DNA from: Candidatus Hydrogenedentota bacterium
GTDB lineage: Bacteria > Hydrogenedentota > Hydrogenedentia > Hydrogenedentales > Hydrogenedentaceae
NCBI GenBank assembly: GCA_026415215.1
Contig: JAOAHN010000027.1
Span: forward strand, 1 to 32,482
Direction of reading: 5' to 3'
Length of the DNA stretch: 32,482 nt
The position numbers and the translations under genes are program-made. Positions within the stretch are counted from its first letter, which is position 1; each line of letters opens with the position of its first letter. This document shows positions 17,207 through 25,766 of this stretch, piece by piece. The notes beneath the pieces are model-generated. The model worked only from the letters and a program-made list of their open reading frames with translations. It was not told the DNA's origin and did no database searches.

Positions 17207-17764
17207 ATGCCACATCCACTCCTGAAAGATGCAGAAAATAAGATGGACAAAAGTGTAGAAAACCTTCAAAAAGAACTTTCTGGTATCAGGACTGGAAGAG
17301 CTACTCCTCAACTACTTGATGTAGTTCATGTGGATGCATATGGCACTAAAATGAAAATTAACCAGTTAGGAAATGTAACAGTCCCCGATCCACACATGAT
17401 TGTTATTGACTTATGGGACAAATCCTTAATTCAGACAGTGGAAAAAGCAATCATGGCATCCCCTCTGGGTGTTACCCCATCTAATGATGGTAGGCTTATC
17501 AGAATTCCAATTCCTCCTCTAAGTGAAGAGCGACGGAAAGAGCTTACAAAAGTAGCCAACAAAATGGCTGAGGAAGCTCGAGTAGCTATCAGAAATATAA
17601 GGAGAAATGTCCTCGAAGCATTGAAAAAAGAAGAAAAAGATGGAAAAATCACCGAGGATGAACTTCACAAGCTAAGCGACGACATCCAAAAACTTACTGA
17701 TAAACATATTGAGAAAGTTGACCAAATTCTGAAAGCCAAGGAAAAGGACATAATGGAGGGTTAA
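17207..17764 (+). CDS. frr: Ribosome recycling factor
   Basis: RRF, with EF-G, splits the post-termination ribosome. The 185-aa length is exactly typical. Signatures include the LQKELSGIRTGRATPQLLD stretch at the N-terminus, LGNVTVPDPHMIVIDLWD, IRIPIPPLSEERRKEL, and the C-terminal helix region DELHKLSDDIQKLTDKHIEKVD. The ATG lies 3 bases after the pyrH stop and AGAGGAG overlaps the end of pyrH, so the two genes are translationally coupled. Confidence 0.97.
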   Translation: MPHPLLKDAENKMDKSVENLQKELSGIRTGRATPQLLDVVHVDAYGTKMKINQLGNVTVPDPHMIVIDLWDKSLIQTVEKAIMASPLGVTPSNDGRLIRIPIPPLSEERRKELTKVANKMAEEARVAIRNIRRNVLEALKKEEKDGKITEDELHKLSDDIQKLTDKHIEKVDQILKAKEKDIMEG

Positions 17765-17834
17765 CATATCTACTCTTGAGCAAACTAATTATCTCTCGGT
17801 GAATCCTCAATTTAATATTGATAGAGGTTAACTA

Positions 17835-18578
17835 ATGAATAGCCTACCCCCAGATTTAGACCCGAGAATTGACACAACAAAACTACCAAAGCACATAGGC
17901 GTAATAATGGATGGGAATCGGAGGTGGGCAGAGATCCACGGCAAAGCTACATCCGAGGGACATGAAGCAGGAGCAGAAGGGGTAAAAGAATTAATTAAAG
18001 GATGCAAAGAGCTCAACATACCTTGCGTCTCACTATATGCCTTTTCAACAGAAAACTGGACAAGACCTAAAGATGAAGTAAACGCACTATTTAATCTAAT
18101 AACAAAGTATGTACGAAGAGAAATAGATGAGCTTAAAAAAAACAATATCCGAGTAAAGATAATGGGAGAATGGCATCAGCTTCCACCTAAAGCTGTGGAA
18201 GATTTAGAGTTCGCATTAGAAGAAACTAAAACCAATACAGGTATGACTGTAATAGTAGGCATCAATTACGGCGGAAGGTATGAAATTGTTAGAACAGCTC
18301 GGATATTAGCGGAAAAAGCAACTATAGGTGAAATTACCCCAGATAACATAGACGAGGACCTTTTCTCAAAATACTTATATGTCCCAGAATATCCCGACCT
18401 TGATCTACTAATCAGAACCAGTGGAGAACAGAGAATAAGCAATTTCATGTTATGGCAAGTTTCCTATGCTGAACTTGTATTCTTGCCAGTTCTCTGGCCT
18501 GATTTTAAGCGAAAACACTTGTGGGAAGCAATCATCGAGTATCAACAAAGAAAAAGAAGATTTGGAGGAAGAGTATAA
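17835..18578 (+). CDS. uppS: Undecaprenyl diphosphate synthase (cis-prenyltransferase)
   Basis: UppS adds eight isopentenyl units in cis to farnesyl-PP to form undecaprenyl-PP, the lipid carrier for peptidoglycan and other envelope glycans. The 247-aa protein shows all five cis-prenyltransferase regions: HIGVIMDGNRRWAE with the magnesium-binding Asp26, SLYAFSTENWTRP, GINYGGRYEIV, and DLLIRTSGEQRISNFMLWQ followed by YAELVFLP and WPDF. It is complete. GAGG precedes the ATG at about 9 bases. A 70-base gap follows frr, with no terminator seen, and cdsA follows in 29 bases, as in many bacteria. Confidence 0.97.
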   Translation: MNSLPPDLDPRIDTTKLPKHIGVIMDGNRRWAEIHGKATSEGHEAGAEGVKELIKGCKELNIPCVSLYAFSTENWTRPKDEVNALFNLITKYVRREIDELKKNNIRVKIMGEWHQLPPKAVEDLEFALEETKTNTGMTVIVGINYGGRYEIVRTARILAEKATIGEITPDNIDEDLFSKYLYVPEYPDLDLLIRTSGEQRISNFMLWQVSYAELVFLPVLWPDFKRKHLWEAIIEYQQRKRRFGGRV

Positions 18579-18607
18579 TATTTCCTAAATTAAAAGGGAA
18601 TTAGAAA

Positions 18608-19405
18608 TTGGCTGAAAGAATAATCACGGGTTTAACTTTAATAACTCTCACTGCAATTCTACTCTGGGTACCCGGGTTAAGATTATTTCTAACGATATTC
18701 ATCGGCTTCCTTGCAACAGTGGCTGGATACGAATTCATGAAGATACTCGAAAGTAAAAATGGCAGTTTACTCTATTACATATCAGTTGCTCTAATCCCCG
18801 TCATAACTCTTTCAGCATTTTTGGGAGAGTTCAAACACTTGCACTTAACCTTCATAGTCTCCTTTGGAGTCATTGCGGTAATTTATACTTTCTTCAGTCC
18901 AGCATCTATCCGAAATTTATTAGGGTCTGCTTTTATATTATTCTACTTTGCTTGGGTTCCTGCTCACCTTATAGTCCTCCACAAAGAGAATAGCGGTCCC
19001 GGGCTAATTACACTTTTTATCATAGCTGTTGCCCTTTGCGACAGCGGAGCATACATCGTAGGGAAAACAATAGGTAGGGTTAGACTCGCTCCCACCATTA
19101 GCCCTAACAAAACTTTGGAAGGTGCCATTGGTGGCGTTGTCTTTAGCATATTAGGAATGATAACTCTTTGGCTGTTACATATATGCTACCTTACAGATTT
19201 TTTCCCAAAAGCAAGTATGTTTTATTACATCAAATGGGGTATAATTCTTGCAGTATTAAGCCAATTAGGGGATTTGCTTGAATCTCGGTGGAAACGCGAA
19301 GTAGGAATAAAAGACTCTGGTTCCATCTTTCCAGGTCATGGTGGAGTTTTGGACCGGTGTGACGGAATGTTATTCTCTTTTCCGTTCTTCTTCTACTTAC
19401 ACTGA
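18608..19405 (+). CDS. cdsA: Phosphatidate cytidylyltransferase (CDP-diacylglycerol synthase)
   Basis: CdsA makes CDP-diacylglycerol from phosphatidate and CTP at the inner membrane, the branch point for phospholipid headgroups. The 265-aa protein is mostly membrane segments, with the family motifs SPNKTLEGAIGG (about 158-169), GDLLESRWKREVGIKDSG, and the signature GHGGVLDRCDGMLFSFP at the C-terminus. Both Asp residues of the signature are present. The start is TTG at 18608, after AAGGGA, because the sequence then begins with the short hydrophilic AERIITG found in family members. In many genomes dxr and rseP follow uppS-cdsA; here prfB follows instead. Confidence 0.95.
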   Translation: MAERIITGLTLITLTAILLWVPGLRLFLTIFIGFLATVAGYEFMKILESKNGSLLYYISVALIPVITLSAFLGEFKHLHLTFIVSFGVIAVIYTFFSPASIRNLLGSAFILFYFAWVPAHLIVLHKENSGPGLITLFIIAVALCDSGAYIVGKTIGRVRLAPTISPNKTLEGAIGGVVFSILGMITLWLLHICYLTDFFPKASMFYYIKWGIILAVLSQLGDLLESRWKREVGIKDSGSIFPGHGGVLDRCDGMLFSFPFFFYLH

Positions 19406-19447
19406 ACCGCTTTCAAACCTTATAAACCGAGGATAAACTAATAAGGA

Positions 19448-20563
19448 ATGTTTGAGTTAGAAATTCAAAATATAAACAATTTAAAACAAAGATTAATAGA
19501 CCTTCGCATCTGTCTTAACATTGAAGGAATCCAAAAAAGGATTGCCCTATTAGAAAGAAAAATGGAGGAACCCGATTTTTGGTCAAAACCTGATGAAGCC
19601 CAGAAAATTCTTCAAGAAATCAAAAACCTAAAGAATGCCATAGAAGAACCTGAGGCCCTCTACAAAGAATTATTATATGTAGAAGATTTTATAAATATGG
19701 CTAATGATGAGGGCGATCCCTCTTTTGCAAAAGATATAACCCAAACTATCAATAGCCTCGAACAAAAAATACATCAGCTTGAAATAAAAAGTCTTTTTAC
19801 AGACCCGCGAGACTCAAAACCAGCTATAGTAAGCTTTCACCCGGGTGCAGGTGGGACTGAGTCCTGTGATTGGGCTCAAATGTTATACAGGATGATAACA
19901 AGGTATTGTGAAGAAAAAAAATTTGAAATAGAAGTTCTCGACTACCAACCGGGAGAAGAAGCAGGAATAAAAAGCGCAACTTTGAGAGTGGTAGGCCCCT
20001 ATGCTTATGGCTGGCTAAAATCTGAAAATGGTGTGCATAGACTCGTAAGAATATCGCCCTTCGACGCTGCAAAAAGGAGACATACATCTTTCACAGCGAT
20101 AGAGGTTCTCTCTGAAGTAGATGAAGATATCAAGATAGATATAAGAGATGAAGACATCAAAATGGAAGCATTCCGCTCAAGTGGGGCGGGAGGACAAAAG
20201 GTTAACAAGACCAGTTCCGCAGTGAGAATAACTCATTTACCCACAGGATTCGTAGTTACCTGCCAAGTCGAACGATCCCAACACAGAAACAGAGCACTTG
20301 CTCTACAAATGTTAAAAGCAAAATTATTCGATTTAGAAATGCGAAAGAAAGAAGCGGAAATCATGGCTCAAAGAGAAGGACAATCTGAGGTGGCCTGGGG
20401 AAGTCAAATCCGTAGTTACATACTTCAACCGTATCAATTGGTAAAAGACCATCGCACAGGTGTTGAGACAAGCAATGTCCAAAAAGTTTTAGACGGAGAT
20501 TTAGACCTCTTTGTAGAAGCGTATCTAAAATGGCTACTTGAAAAGAACAGAGTAGGGAGTTAA
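19448..20563 (+). CDS. prfB: Peptide chain release factor 2, no programmed frameshift
   Basis: RF2 reads UAA and UGA stop codons and triggers peptide release. The tripeptide anticodon SPF (203-205 in VRISPFDAAKRR) identifies RF2, and GGQ (248-250, in SSGAGGQKVNKTSS) is the hydrolysis motif. HPGAGGTESCDWAQM is the typical domain 2 start. The reading frame is continuous through DLRICLNIEGIQ, where most bacteria have an in-frame UGA and a +1 frameshift (E. coli CUU UGA C); here the site reads CTT AAC. The gene therefore lacks the usual self-regulation. It ends 3 bases before lysS, and prfB-lysS adjacency is also common in other bacteria. The ATG at 19448 follows AAGGA. Confidence 0.97.
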   Translation: MFELEIQNINNLKQRLIDLRICLNIEGIQKRIALLERKMEEPDFWSKPDEAQKILQEIKNLKNAIEEPEALYKELLYVEDFINMANDEGDPSFAKDITQTINSLEQKIHQLEIKSLFTDPRDSKPAIVSFHPGAGGTESCDWAQMLYRMITRYCEEKKFEIEVLDYQPGEEAGIKSATLRVVGPYAYGWLKSENGVHRLVRISPFDAAKRRHTSFTAIEVLSEVDEDIKIDIRDEDIKMEAFRSSGAGGQKVNKTSSAVRITHLPTGFVVTCQVERSQHRNRALALQMLKAKLFDLEMRKKEAEIMAQREGQSEVAWGSQIRSYILQPYQLVKDHRTGVETSNVQKVLDGDLDLFVEAYLKWLLEKNRVGS

Positions 20564-20566
20564 ACA

Positions 20567-22060
20567 ATGGAAGAGCACTCCACCCTGCAAGAAATAATAG
20601 AAAATCGCATAAAAAAAATGCTGAGATTCAGAGATCGTGGTGATGAACCGTATAAGTATATCTTTCACCGTTCATCAACCATAGCGGAAGCTCGGACACA
20701 ATTTGAGGAGCTGGAAAAAAGCAACCCTGAAAATGCTCAATTAGGTCTTTCTGCACAATTAGCTGGGAGGATAGTTGCTCGGAGAGAGCAAGGAAAAAGC
20801 ACCTTTATGGATATAAGAGACGAGAGTGCTAAAATACAACTCTTCTTCGGAGAAAACCAAGTAGGAGCAGACAAATACGAAACACTCAAGGACTATGATT
20901 TAGGGGACTTTGTGGGTGCTTCCGGAAAAGTAAGAAGAACGAAAAGAGGTGAAATAACATTATTCGTCGAGACATTCCAAATACTCACAAAGTCTTTAAG
21001 AAGCCTTCCAGAAAAATATCATGGATTAACAGATATTGAAACACGATATCGCCAACGCTATCTCGATTTAGTTGCAAATCCCGAGGTAATGGACATCTTT
21101 CGGAAAAGAACTCAAATGATTGAAGAAATCCGAAACTATCTTAAATCTCGGGGTTTTTTGGAAGTTGAAACTCCTATGTTACATCCTATACCAGGCGGTG
21201 CTACTGCAAGGCCGTTTATAACTCATCACAACGCCTACGATACCGACTTATACCTCAGAATCGCCCCAGAACTATATCTAAAGAAATTAATTGTGGGAGG
21301 ATTTGAAAAAGTATTCGAGCTAAACAGATGTTTTAGAAACGAAGGTGTCGATACAAAACATAACCCAGAATTTACAATCATGGAAATGTACGAAGCCTAT
21401 CAGGATTATATAGGACTCATGGATGAAACTGAGGACATGTTATACACAGTTATGACAAAGGTAATAGGAAGTGAGGAGTTCGAATATCAGGGACTGAAAA
21501 TATCGTTAAAAAGACCCTGGGAAAGAATACCATTGTATGAAGCTATTCGTAATTACGCAAAAATTGATCTCGAAAATACAAGGGATAGAGAAGAAGCAAA
21601 AAAAATAGCTGAGAGCATAGGTGTAGAAATAAAGCCAGAGATGGGTTATGGCAAAATTGTGGATGAAGTGATGTCAACAAAAGTAAAACCACATCTAATC
21701 AATCCCACTTTCTTATACGACTATCCCGTAGAAATTTCCCCACTTGCAAAGAGAAAGAGAGACAATCCCGCTCTAACTGAGCGATACCAGCTCTTCATAG
21801 GTGGGTTAGAGGTGTGTAACGCATTCTCTGAACTAAACGACCCTTTAGACCAAAGAGAAAGATTCTTAGAACAAGTCAAGCTTCGTGAAGCGGGTGACGA
21901 AGAAGCCCAATACCTCGATGAGGATTTTCTCACCGCTCTCGAAGTAGGAATGCCCCCTACAGCGGGTTTAGGGATCGGCATCGATAGGCTCGCTATGCTT
22001 TGTACCAACTCCGGGTCCATAAGAGATGTAATCCTTTTCCCTCTACTTAGAAAGATATAA
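20567..22060 (+). CDS. lysS: Lysyl-tRNA synthetase, class II
   Basis: LysS charges tRNA-Lys. The 497-aa protein has an N-terminal OB-fold anticodon domain (about 60-160, LAGRIVARREQGKSTFMDI), then the class II core: motif 1 region around FLEVETPMLHPIPGGATARP, motif 2 FRNEGVDTKHNPEFTIMEMY, and motif 3 GLGIGIDRLAML near 467-478. It is complete and of normal length. It lies 3 bases after prfB and 18 before the lolC/E gene; the lysS-lolC-lolD order is well known in several diderm phyla. Read-through from prfB is likely. Confidence 0.97.
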   Translation: MEEHSTLQEIIENRIKKMLRFRDRGDEPYKYIFHRSSTIAEARTQFEELEKSNPENAQLGLSAQLAGRIVARREQGKSTFMDIRDESAKIQLFFGENQVGADKYETLKDYDLGDFVGASGKVRRTKRGEITLFVETFQILTKSLRSLPEKYHGLTDIETRYRQRYLDLVANPEVMDIFRKRTQMIEEIRNYLKSRGFLEVETPMLHPIPGGATARPFITHHNAYDTDLYLRIAPELYLKKLIVGGFEKVFELNRCFRNEGVDTKHNPEFTIMEMYEAYQDYIGLMDETEDMLYTVMTKVIGSEEFEYQGLKISLKRPWERIPLYEAIRNYAKIDLENTRDREEAKKIAESIGVEIKPEMGYGKIVDEVMSTKVKPHLINPTFLYDYPVEISPLAKRKRDNPALTERYQLFIGGLEVCNAFSELNDPLDQRERFLEQVKLREAGDEEAQYLDEDFLTALEVGMPPTAGLGIGIDRLAMLCTNSGSIRDVILFPLLRKI

Positions 22061-22078
22061 ATAGTTAGGTGATGAGAT

Positions 22079-23332
22079 GTGAAGTTCGAGGCATTCGTAG
22101 CAATAAGGTATATAAGAAGTAAACGCAGAAATAGATTCATCAGCCTAATCTCCATCATCTCTATTGCAGGTGTAAGTGTAGGTGTTATCACTTTGATCGT
22201 AGTCATGAGTGTAATGACAGGTTTCGATATTGCCTTACGCGAAACAATAATAGGAAATCGCTCACACCTCACGGTCTACGATCCCAAAGGAAAAATTCTC
22301 GACTATGAATCCGTTATAGCAGAGATTGAATCTCTTTGTCCCGAGATAGTAGCAAGTGGTCCAGTAGTCCAGATAGAAGCACTGTTTAAAAATGAAGAGT
22401 ATACTACAGGTGGACTAATTTTGGGTGTAGACCCTGAGCGAGAAAGTAAAGTTACCGACCTCGCAAAGAATCTCACAAACGAGGGTGGAAGGATTTTTGG
22501 AAAAGGAAGATTGCCAAAAGAAAAGGAAATAGTGCTCGGTTATCGACTTGCTAATAGAATAAGTGCTCGACTTGGCTCTCATTTGCAGATTGTCACCGCT
22601 CGCGCAACCATACGCCCTCTAATAGGGAGACAATTAGGAACTCAAATATGGCTTACAGTTTCAGGAATATCTCACGCAAGAATGTCCGAGTTTGACGAAA
22701 TTTATGCCTTTGTAGACTTAAATACTGCAAGAATGCTTACTGGTGAAGATGGAGTAGATGCAATCCATGTTAAATTAACAAACCCGTTTCTCGCAGATAA
22801 AGTCGCCCAAAAGATAAGAAGTGAATTAGGTCATAGGACCAAAACATGGTATGAAGACCAACAAGCCTTCTTCGATGCATTAAGACAGGAAAAACTCGCT
22901 ATGTTTATTATACTTGCATTCATAGTGTTGGTAGCTGCTTTTAACATCACAAGCACCTTAATTATGGTCGTTATGGAAAAGAGAAGGGATATAGGGATAC
23001 TACGCACATTAGGCTCGAGCACAAGTTCCATATTATTGATTTTCATTCTTCAAGGACTATTCATAGGAACGATTGGCACCCTAATAGGCCTCATACTCGG
23101 TATCATAATCGCAGTTAACATAAATCCCATAGCGGATTTCATAGCTAAGTTGCTTGGTTGGGACCTATTCAATAGCACAATATATTACTTCGAGGGTATC
23201 CCCGTAGCAATAATTCCATTCGATGTTGCATGCATAGTAATCTCCGCTGTAGTACTAACATTTATTTCTACACTTTACCCAGCATACAGCGCAGCGAGGG
23301 TAAACCCAGTGGATGCTATAAGATATGAATAG
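22079..23332 (+). CDS. lolC: Lipoprotein-releasing ABC transporter permease (LolC/LolE family)
   Basis: The 417-aa inner-membrane protein is the permease that detaches outer-membrane lipoproteins for transfer to LolA. The N-terminal AIRYIRSKRRNRFISLISII and the helix IAGVSVGVITLIVVMSVMTGF (about 29-49) are the LolC/LolE signature. A large periplasmic domain follows (about 50-270), then three C-terminal membrane helices (near 275-300, 320-350 and 380-405), giving four in total, as in MacB/LolC-type permeases. Only one such gene is present beside lolD, so the complex may be a homodimer rather than LolC-LolE. The start is GTG at 22079, directly before the conserved KFEAFVAIRY. Its last 8 bases overlap lolD, indicating coupled translation. 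Confidence 0.93.
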   Translation: MKFEAFVAIRYIRSKRRNRFISLISIISIAGVSVGVITLIVVMSVMTGFDIALRETIIGNRSHLTVYDPKGKILDYESVIAEIESLCPEIVASGPVVQIEALFKNEEYTTGGLILGVDPERESKVTDLAKNLTNEGGRIFGKGRLPKEKEIVLGYRLANRISARLGSHLQIVTARATIRPLIGRQLGTQIWLTVSGISHARMSEFDEIYAFVDLNTARMLTGEDGVDAIHVKLTNPFLADKVAQKIRSELGHRTKTWYEDQQAFFDALRQEKLAMFIILAFIVLVAAFNITSTLIMVVMEKRRDIGILRTLGSSTSSILLIFILQGLFIGTIGTLIGLILGIIIAVNINPIADFIAKLLGWDLFNSTIYYFEGIPVAIIPFDVACIVISAVVLTFISTLYPAYSAARVNPVDAIRYE

Positions 23333-24005
23333 TGTAATAGTATGTGAAAATATTCATAAGAAGTTCTACGACGGCTCGAGAATCCTACATATACTAAGAG
23401 GCGTAAACCTCGAAGTACCAGCAGGGAAAATACTCGCTATCAGTGGACCCTCAGGAGTAGGGAAAAGCACTCTCCTCCATATCATAGGGACATTAGACAA
23501 CCCCACCGAAGGAAAGGTTATTATTAACGGCAAAGATGTACAGAAATTATCGCGTCAACAAATTAATCAATTAAGAAACAAAGAAATAGGCTTCGTTTTT
23601 CAGTTCTACCATTTACTACCAGAGTTTACTGCCATCGAAAATGTAATGATGCCCGCCTTATGTAAGGGAATAGCCAAAGAAGAGTGTTATACAAGAGCGG
23701 AAGAACTACTACAAAAAGTTGGACTGGCAGATAGGCTAACTCATAAACCCGGGGAATTAAGCGGAGGGGAACAACAAAGAGTGGCAATTGCCCGTGCACT
23801 TTTCAATAAACCTAAGGTTGTTCTTACAGACGAACCCACTGGTAATTTAGATGAAGAAACCAGTGCAGGAGTAATCGACTTACTATGGCGACTCAATGAA
23901 GAAGAGGGAGTTACAATAGTTATAGTAACTCACGATGAGTCGTTAGCAGAAAAAGCCCACCACTGGATTTCCCTTCACGAGGGGAAAGCTTATGTAAGGA
24001 AGTAA
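23325..24005 (+). CDS. lolD: Lipoprotein-releasing ABC transporter ATP-binding protein
   Basis: This is the ATPase partner of the preceding permease. In the 226-aa protein the Walker A is GPSGVGKST (41-49), the Q-loop region is FQFYHLLPEFTAIENVMMP, the signature is LSGGEQQR (145-152), Walker B is VVLTDEP (165-171), and the switch His is in VTHDESLA. FQFYHLLPEF and the short length fit the LolD/MacB/FtsE group. The ATG lies within the last codons of the permease gene (8-base overlap), so the two are expressed together. The lysS linkage and overlap make LolD rather than a generic exporter ATPase the best call. Confidence 0.94.
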   Translation: MNSVIVCENIHKKFYDGSRILHILRGVNLEVPAGKILAISGPSGVGKSTLLHIIGTLDNPTEGKVIINGKDVQKLSRQQINQLRNKEIGFVFQFYHLLPEFTAIENVMMPALCKGIAKEECYTRAEELLQKVGLADRLTHKPGELSGGEQQRVAIARALFNKPKVVLTDEPTGNLDEETSAGVIDLLWRLNEEEGVTIVIVTHDESLAEKAHHWISLHEGKAYVRK

Positions 24006-24027
24006 TGTCTCTTTCGAAGGAGTTCTT

Positions 24028-24894
24028 ATGAAAGCAACTAACGAATGCTTAGTATGTTTTATATATCAAGCCTACAAATCCGCCAAAATTGCCACAGAGG
24101 ATGAAGAACTACAACGAAGAATAATTATAGAAGTAGCTAATCAACTGCAATATATGGATATGTCTCATTCGCCTGCGGAACTTTCTCAAATAATATATGA
24201 AATAGTATCCAACATCACAGGTAATAAGGACCCTTACATCAAACAGAAGAAATCCCAAAATGAAATCGCATTAAAAATTGAACCCGCATTGAGAGAACTA
24301 AGGGATAAAAGCGACGATCCTTTACTAACCTCACTGAAATTGTCAGCTGAGGGAAATGTGATTGACCTTGGTGTTTTATCTGAACATCAAATTGACATAA
24401 ATTCAATACTTACTCACGCAACTAAAATCAACTTCGCTGTAAACCATTACGAATTCTTTGTGAAAGACTTAAAACATGCAAAGAAAATTCTATTCTTCCT
24501 CGATAATGCAGGTGAAATCGTTTTCGATAAAATACTAATAGAAAAATTAAAAGAATATGCAGATGTTACTGCGGTAGTAAAGGGAAAACCAATAATAAAC
24601 GATGCATGCATAGAAGATGCGATTGAAGTCGGTTTAGACAAAGTGGCTAATGTGATAGCTATGGAAAAAGGGTGGATAGGTGCCCCCTGGCGAATACTTG
24701 AAAAATCATTACTTAAAAGAATGGATGAAGCAAATATCATTATAGGTAAAGGACAAGGAAATTACGAAACACTCGATGATTACCCGGGAAATGTTTACCT
24801 CCTCTTAAAAGCAAAATGTAGCGTAGTTGCAAAAAGTATGGGTGTCAAAGAAGGTGAGATTGGGTTTATCTCTACCCGCCAAAAAAGCAAGTAG
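24028..24894 (+). CDS. DUF89/ARMT1-like metal-dependent phosphatase
   Basis: The 288-aa product matches the short prokaryotic DUF89 type with an N-terminal CxxC (Cys7, Cys10). Visible family motifs are SAEGNVIDLG (106-115), FFLDNAGEIVFDK with the metal-binding Asp159-Asn160, KGKPIINDA with Asn191-Asp192, and GQGNYETL (242-249). The C-terminal KCSVVAKSMGVKEG matches the family ending. DUF89 proteins are proposed damage-control phosphatases that hydrolyse reactive or misformed phosphometabolites. The substrate of the CxxC-containing group is not known to me. It lies 22 bases after lolD, with GAAGGAG about 5-8 bases before the ATG, so it likely closes the long operon. Its place next to lolCD, where bamA often sits, does not indicate a lipoprotein role by itself. 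Confidence 0.85.
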   Translation: MKATNECLVCFIYQAYKSAKIATEDEELQRRIIIEVANQLQYMDMSHSPAELSQIIYEIVSNITGNKDPYIKQKKSQNEIALKIEPALRELRDKSDDPLLTSLKLSAEGNVIDLGVLSEHQIDINSILTHATKINFAVNHYEFFVKDLKHAKKILFFLDNAGEIVFDKILIEKLKEYADVTAVVKGKPIINDACIEDAIEVGLDKVANVIAMEKGWIGAPWRILEKSLLKRMDEANIIIGKGQGNYETLDDYPGNVYLLLKAKCSVVAKSMGVKEGEIGFISTRQKSK

Positions 24895-24921
24895 CTCTCA
24901 TCTTAATACCTACAAATAAAA

Positions 24922-25740
24922 CTACTCTATGGAAGGTATTCTCCATAGATGATTTAAAGGTCCGTGACCTTTACCAATTTGTGGTGCGGTATCGATAGCT
25001 CTACAAACAAATTCGATTGCCTTGCCTACCGCAACCGATGTCTCATATCCACAAGCAAGATAGCAAGCGATTGCACTTGAAAGTGTACAACCAGTACCAT
25101 GAGTAGAAGTAGTATTCAACCTGGGATGTGAATATTCGTTAAATTTCCCATCCGCGGAAATAAGCCTGTCTACAATTATCTCCTCCTCCAAGTGTCCTCC
25201 TTTAACTAATACATACTTACTTCCTTCATTAAGAATTTCTTCTGCTGAGATTATTAGATCCCTTACGCTACTTATTCTCCTTCCGGAAAGTTCCTCCAAT
25301 TCAGGTATGTTAGGTGTAACAATCCAAGCCATTGGAAAAAGCTCCTTCTTCAACACCTCAACACACTCTCTCATCAGGAGTAAATCACCGCTCTTTGCTA
25401 CCAGAACTGGGTCAACAACGAGATACTTAAAACTATACCCCTTCAACACACTTGCGACTGCGAAAATTATCTCCGAATCCCACAACATCCCAGTCTTTAC
25501 TACATCAGCACCAATATCTTCCATTATGGCGATTATCTGTTTCTTTACTATATCTGTAGGGATAGGACTTATACCCGAAATACCCAAGGTATTTTGAGCG
25601 GTCACTGCGGTAATCACACTCATTCCATAGCACCTCAGCGCGGTGATAGTCTTCAAGTCAGCCTGGATTCCTGCTCCTCCTCCGCTATCACTCCCAGCAA
25701 TCGTCAAAACCTTTGGTAGTTTACCTTCTTGTCCGTCCAT
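24922..25740 (-). CDS. thiD: Hydroxymethylpyrimidine/phosphomethylpyrimidine kinase
   Basis: ThiD phosphorylates 4-amino-5-hydroxymethyl-2-methylpyrimidine (HMP) and then HMP-P to HMP-PP, the pyrimidine half of thiamine. The 272-aa ribokinase-fold protein starts VLTIAGSDSGGGAGIQADLK (11-30), has TAVTAQNTLGI (45-55), VVDPVLVAKSG, VTPNIPELEELSG, and the catalytic HGTGCTLSSAIA with Cys218. It is complete. It lies 26 bases after the CNT-type transporter gene on the same strand and is probably cotranscribed with it. No other thi genes and no TPP riboswitch pattern are seen here. It is convergent with the DUF89 gene. Confidence 0.95.
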   Translation of the reverse strand: MDGQEGKLPKVLTIAGSDSGGGAGIQADLKTITALRCYGMSVITAVTAQNTLGISGISPIPTDIVKKQIIAIMEDIGADVVKTGMLWDSEIIFAVASVLKGYSFKYLVVDPVLVAKSGDLLLMRECVEVLKKELFPMAWIVTPNIPELEELSGRRISSVRDLIISAEEILNEGSKYVLVKGGHLEEEIIVDRLISADGKFNEYSHPRLNTTSTHGTGCTLSSAIACYLACGYETSVAVGKAIEFVCRAIDTAPQIGKGHGPLNHLWRIPSIE

Positions 25741-25766
25741 AAAAACAAGCGTCCTATAGAACTATC

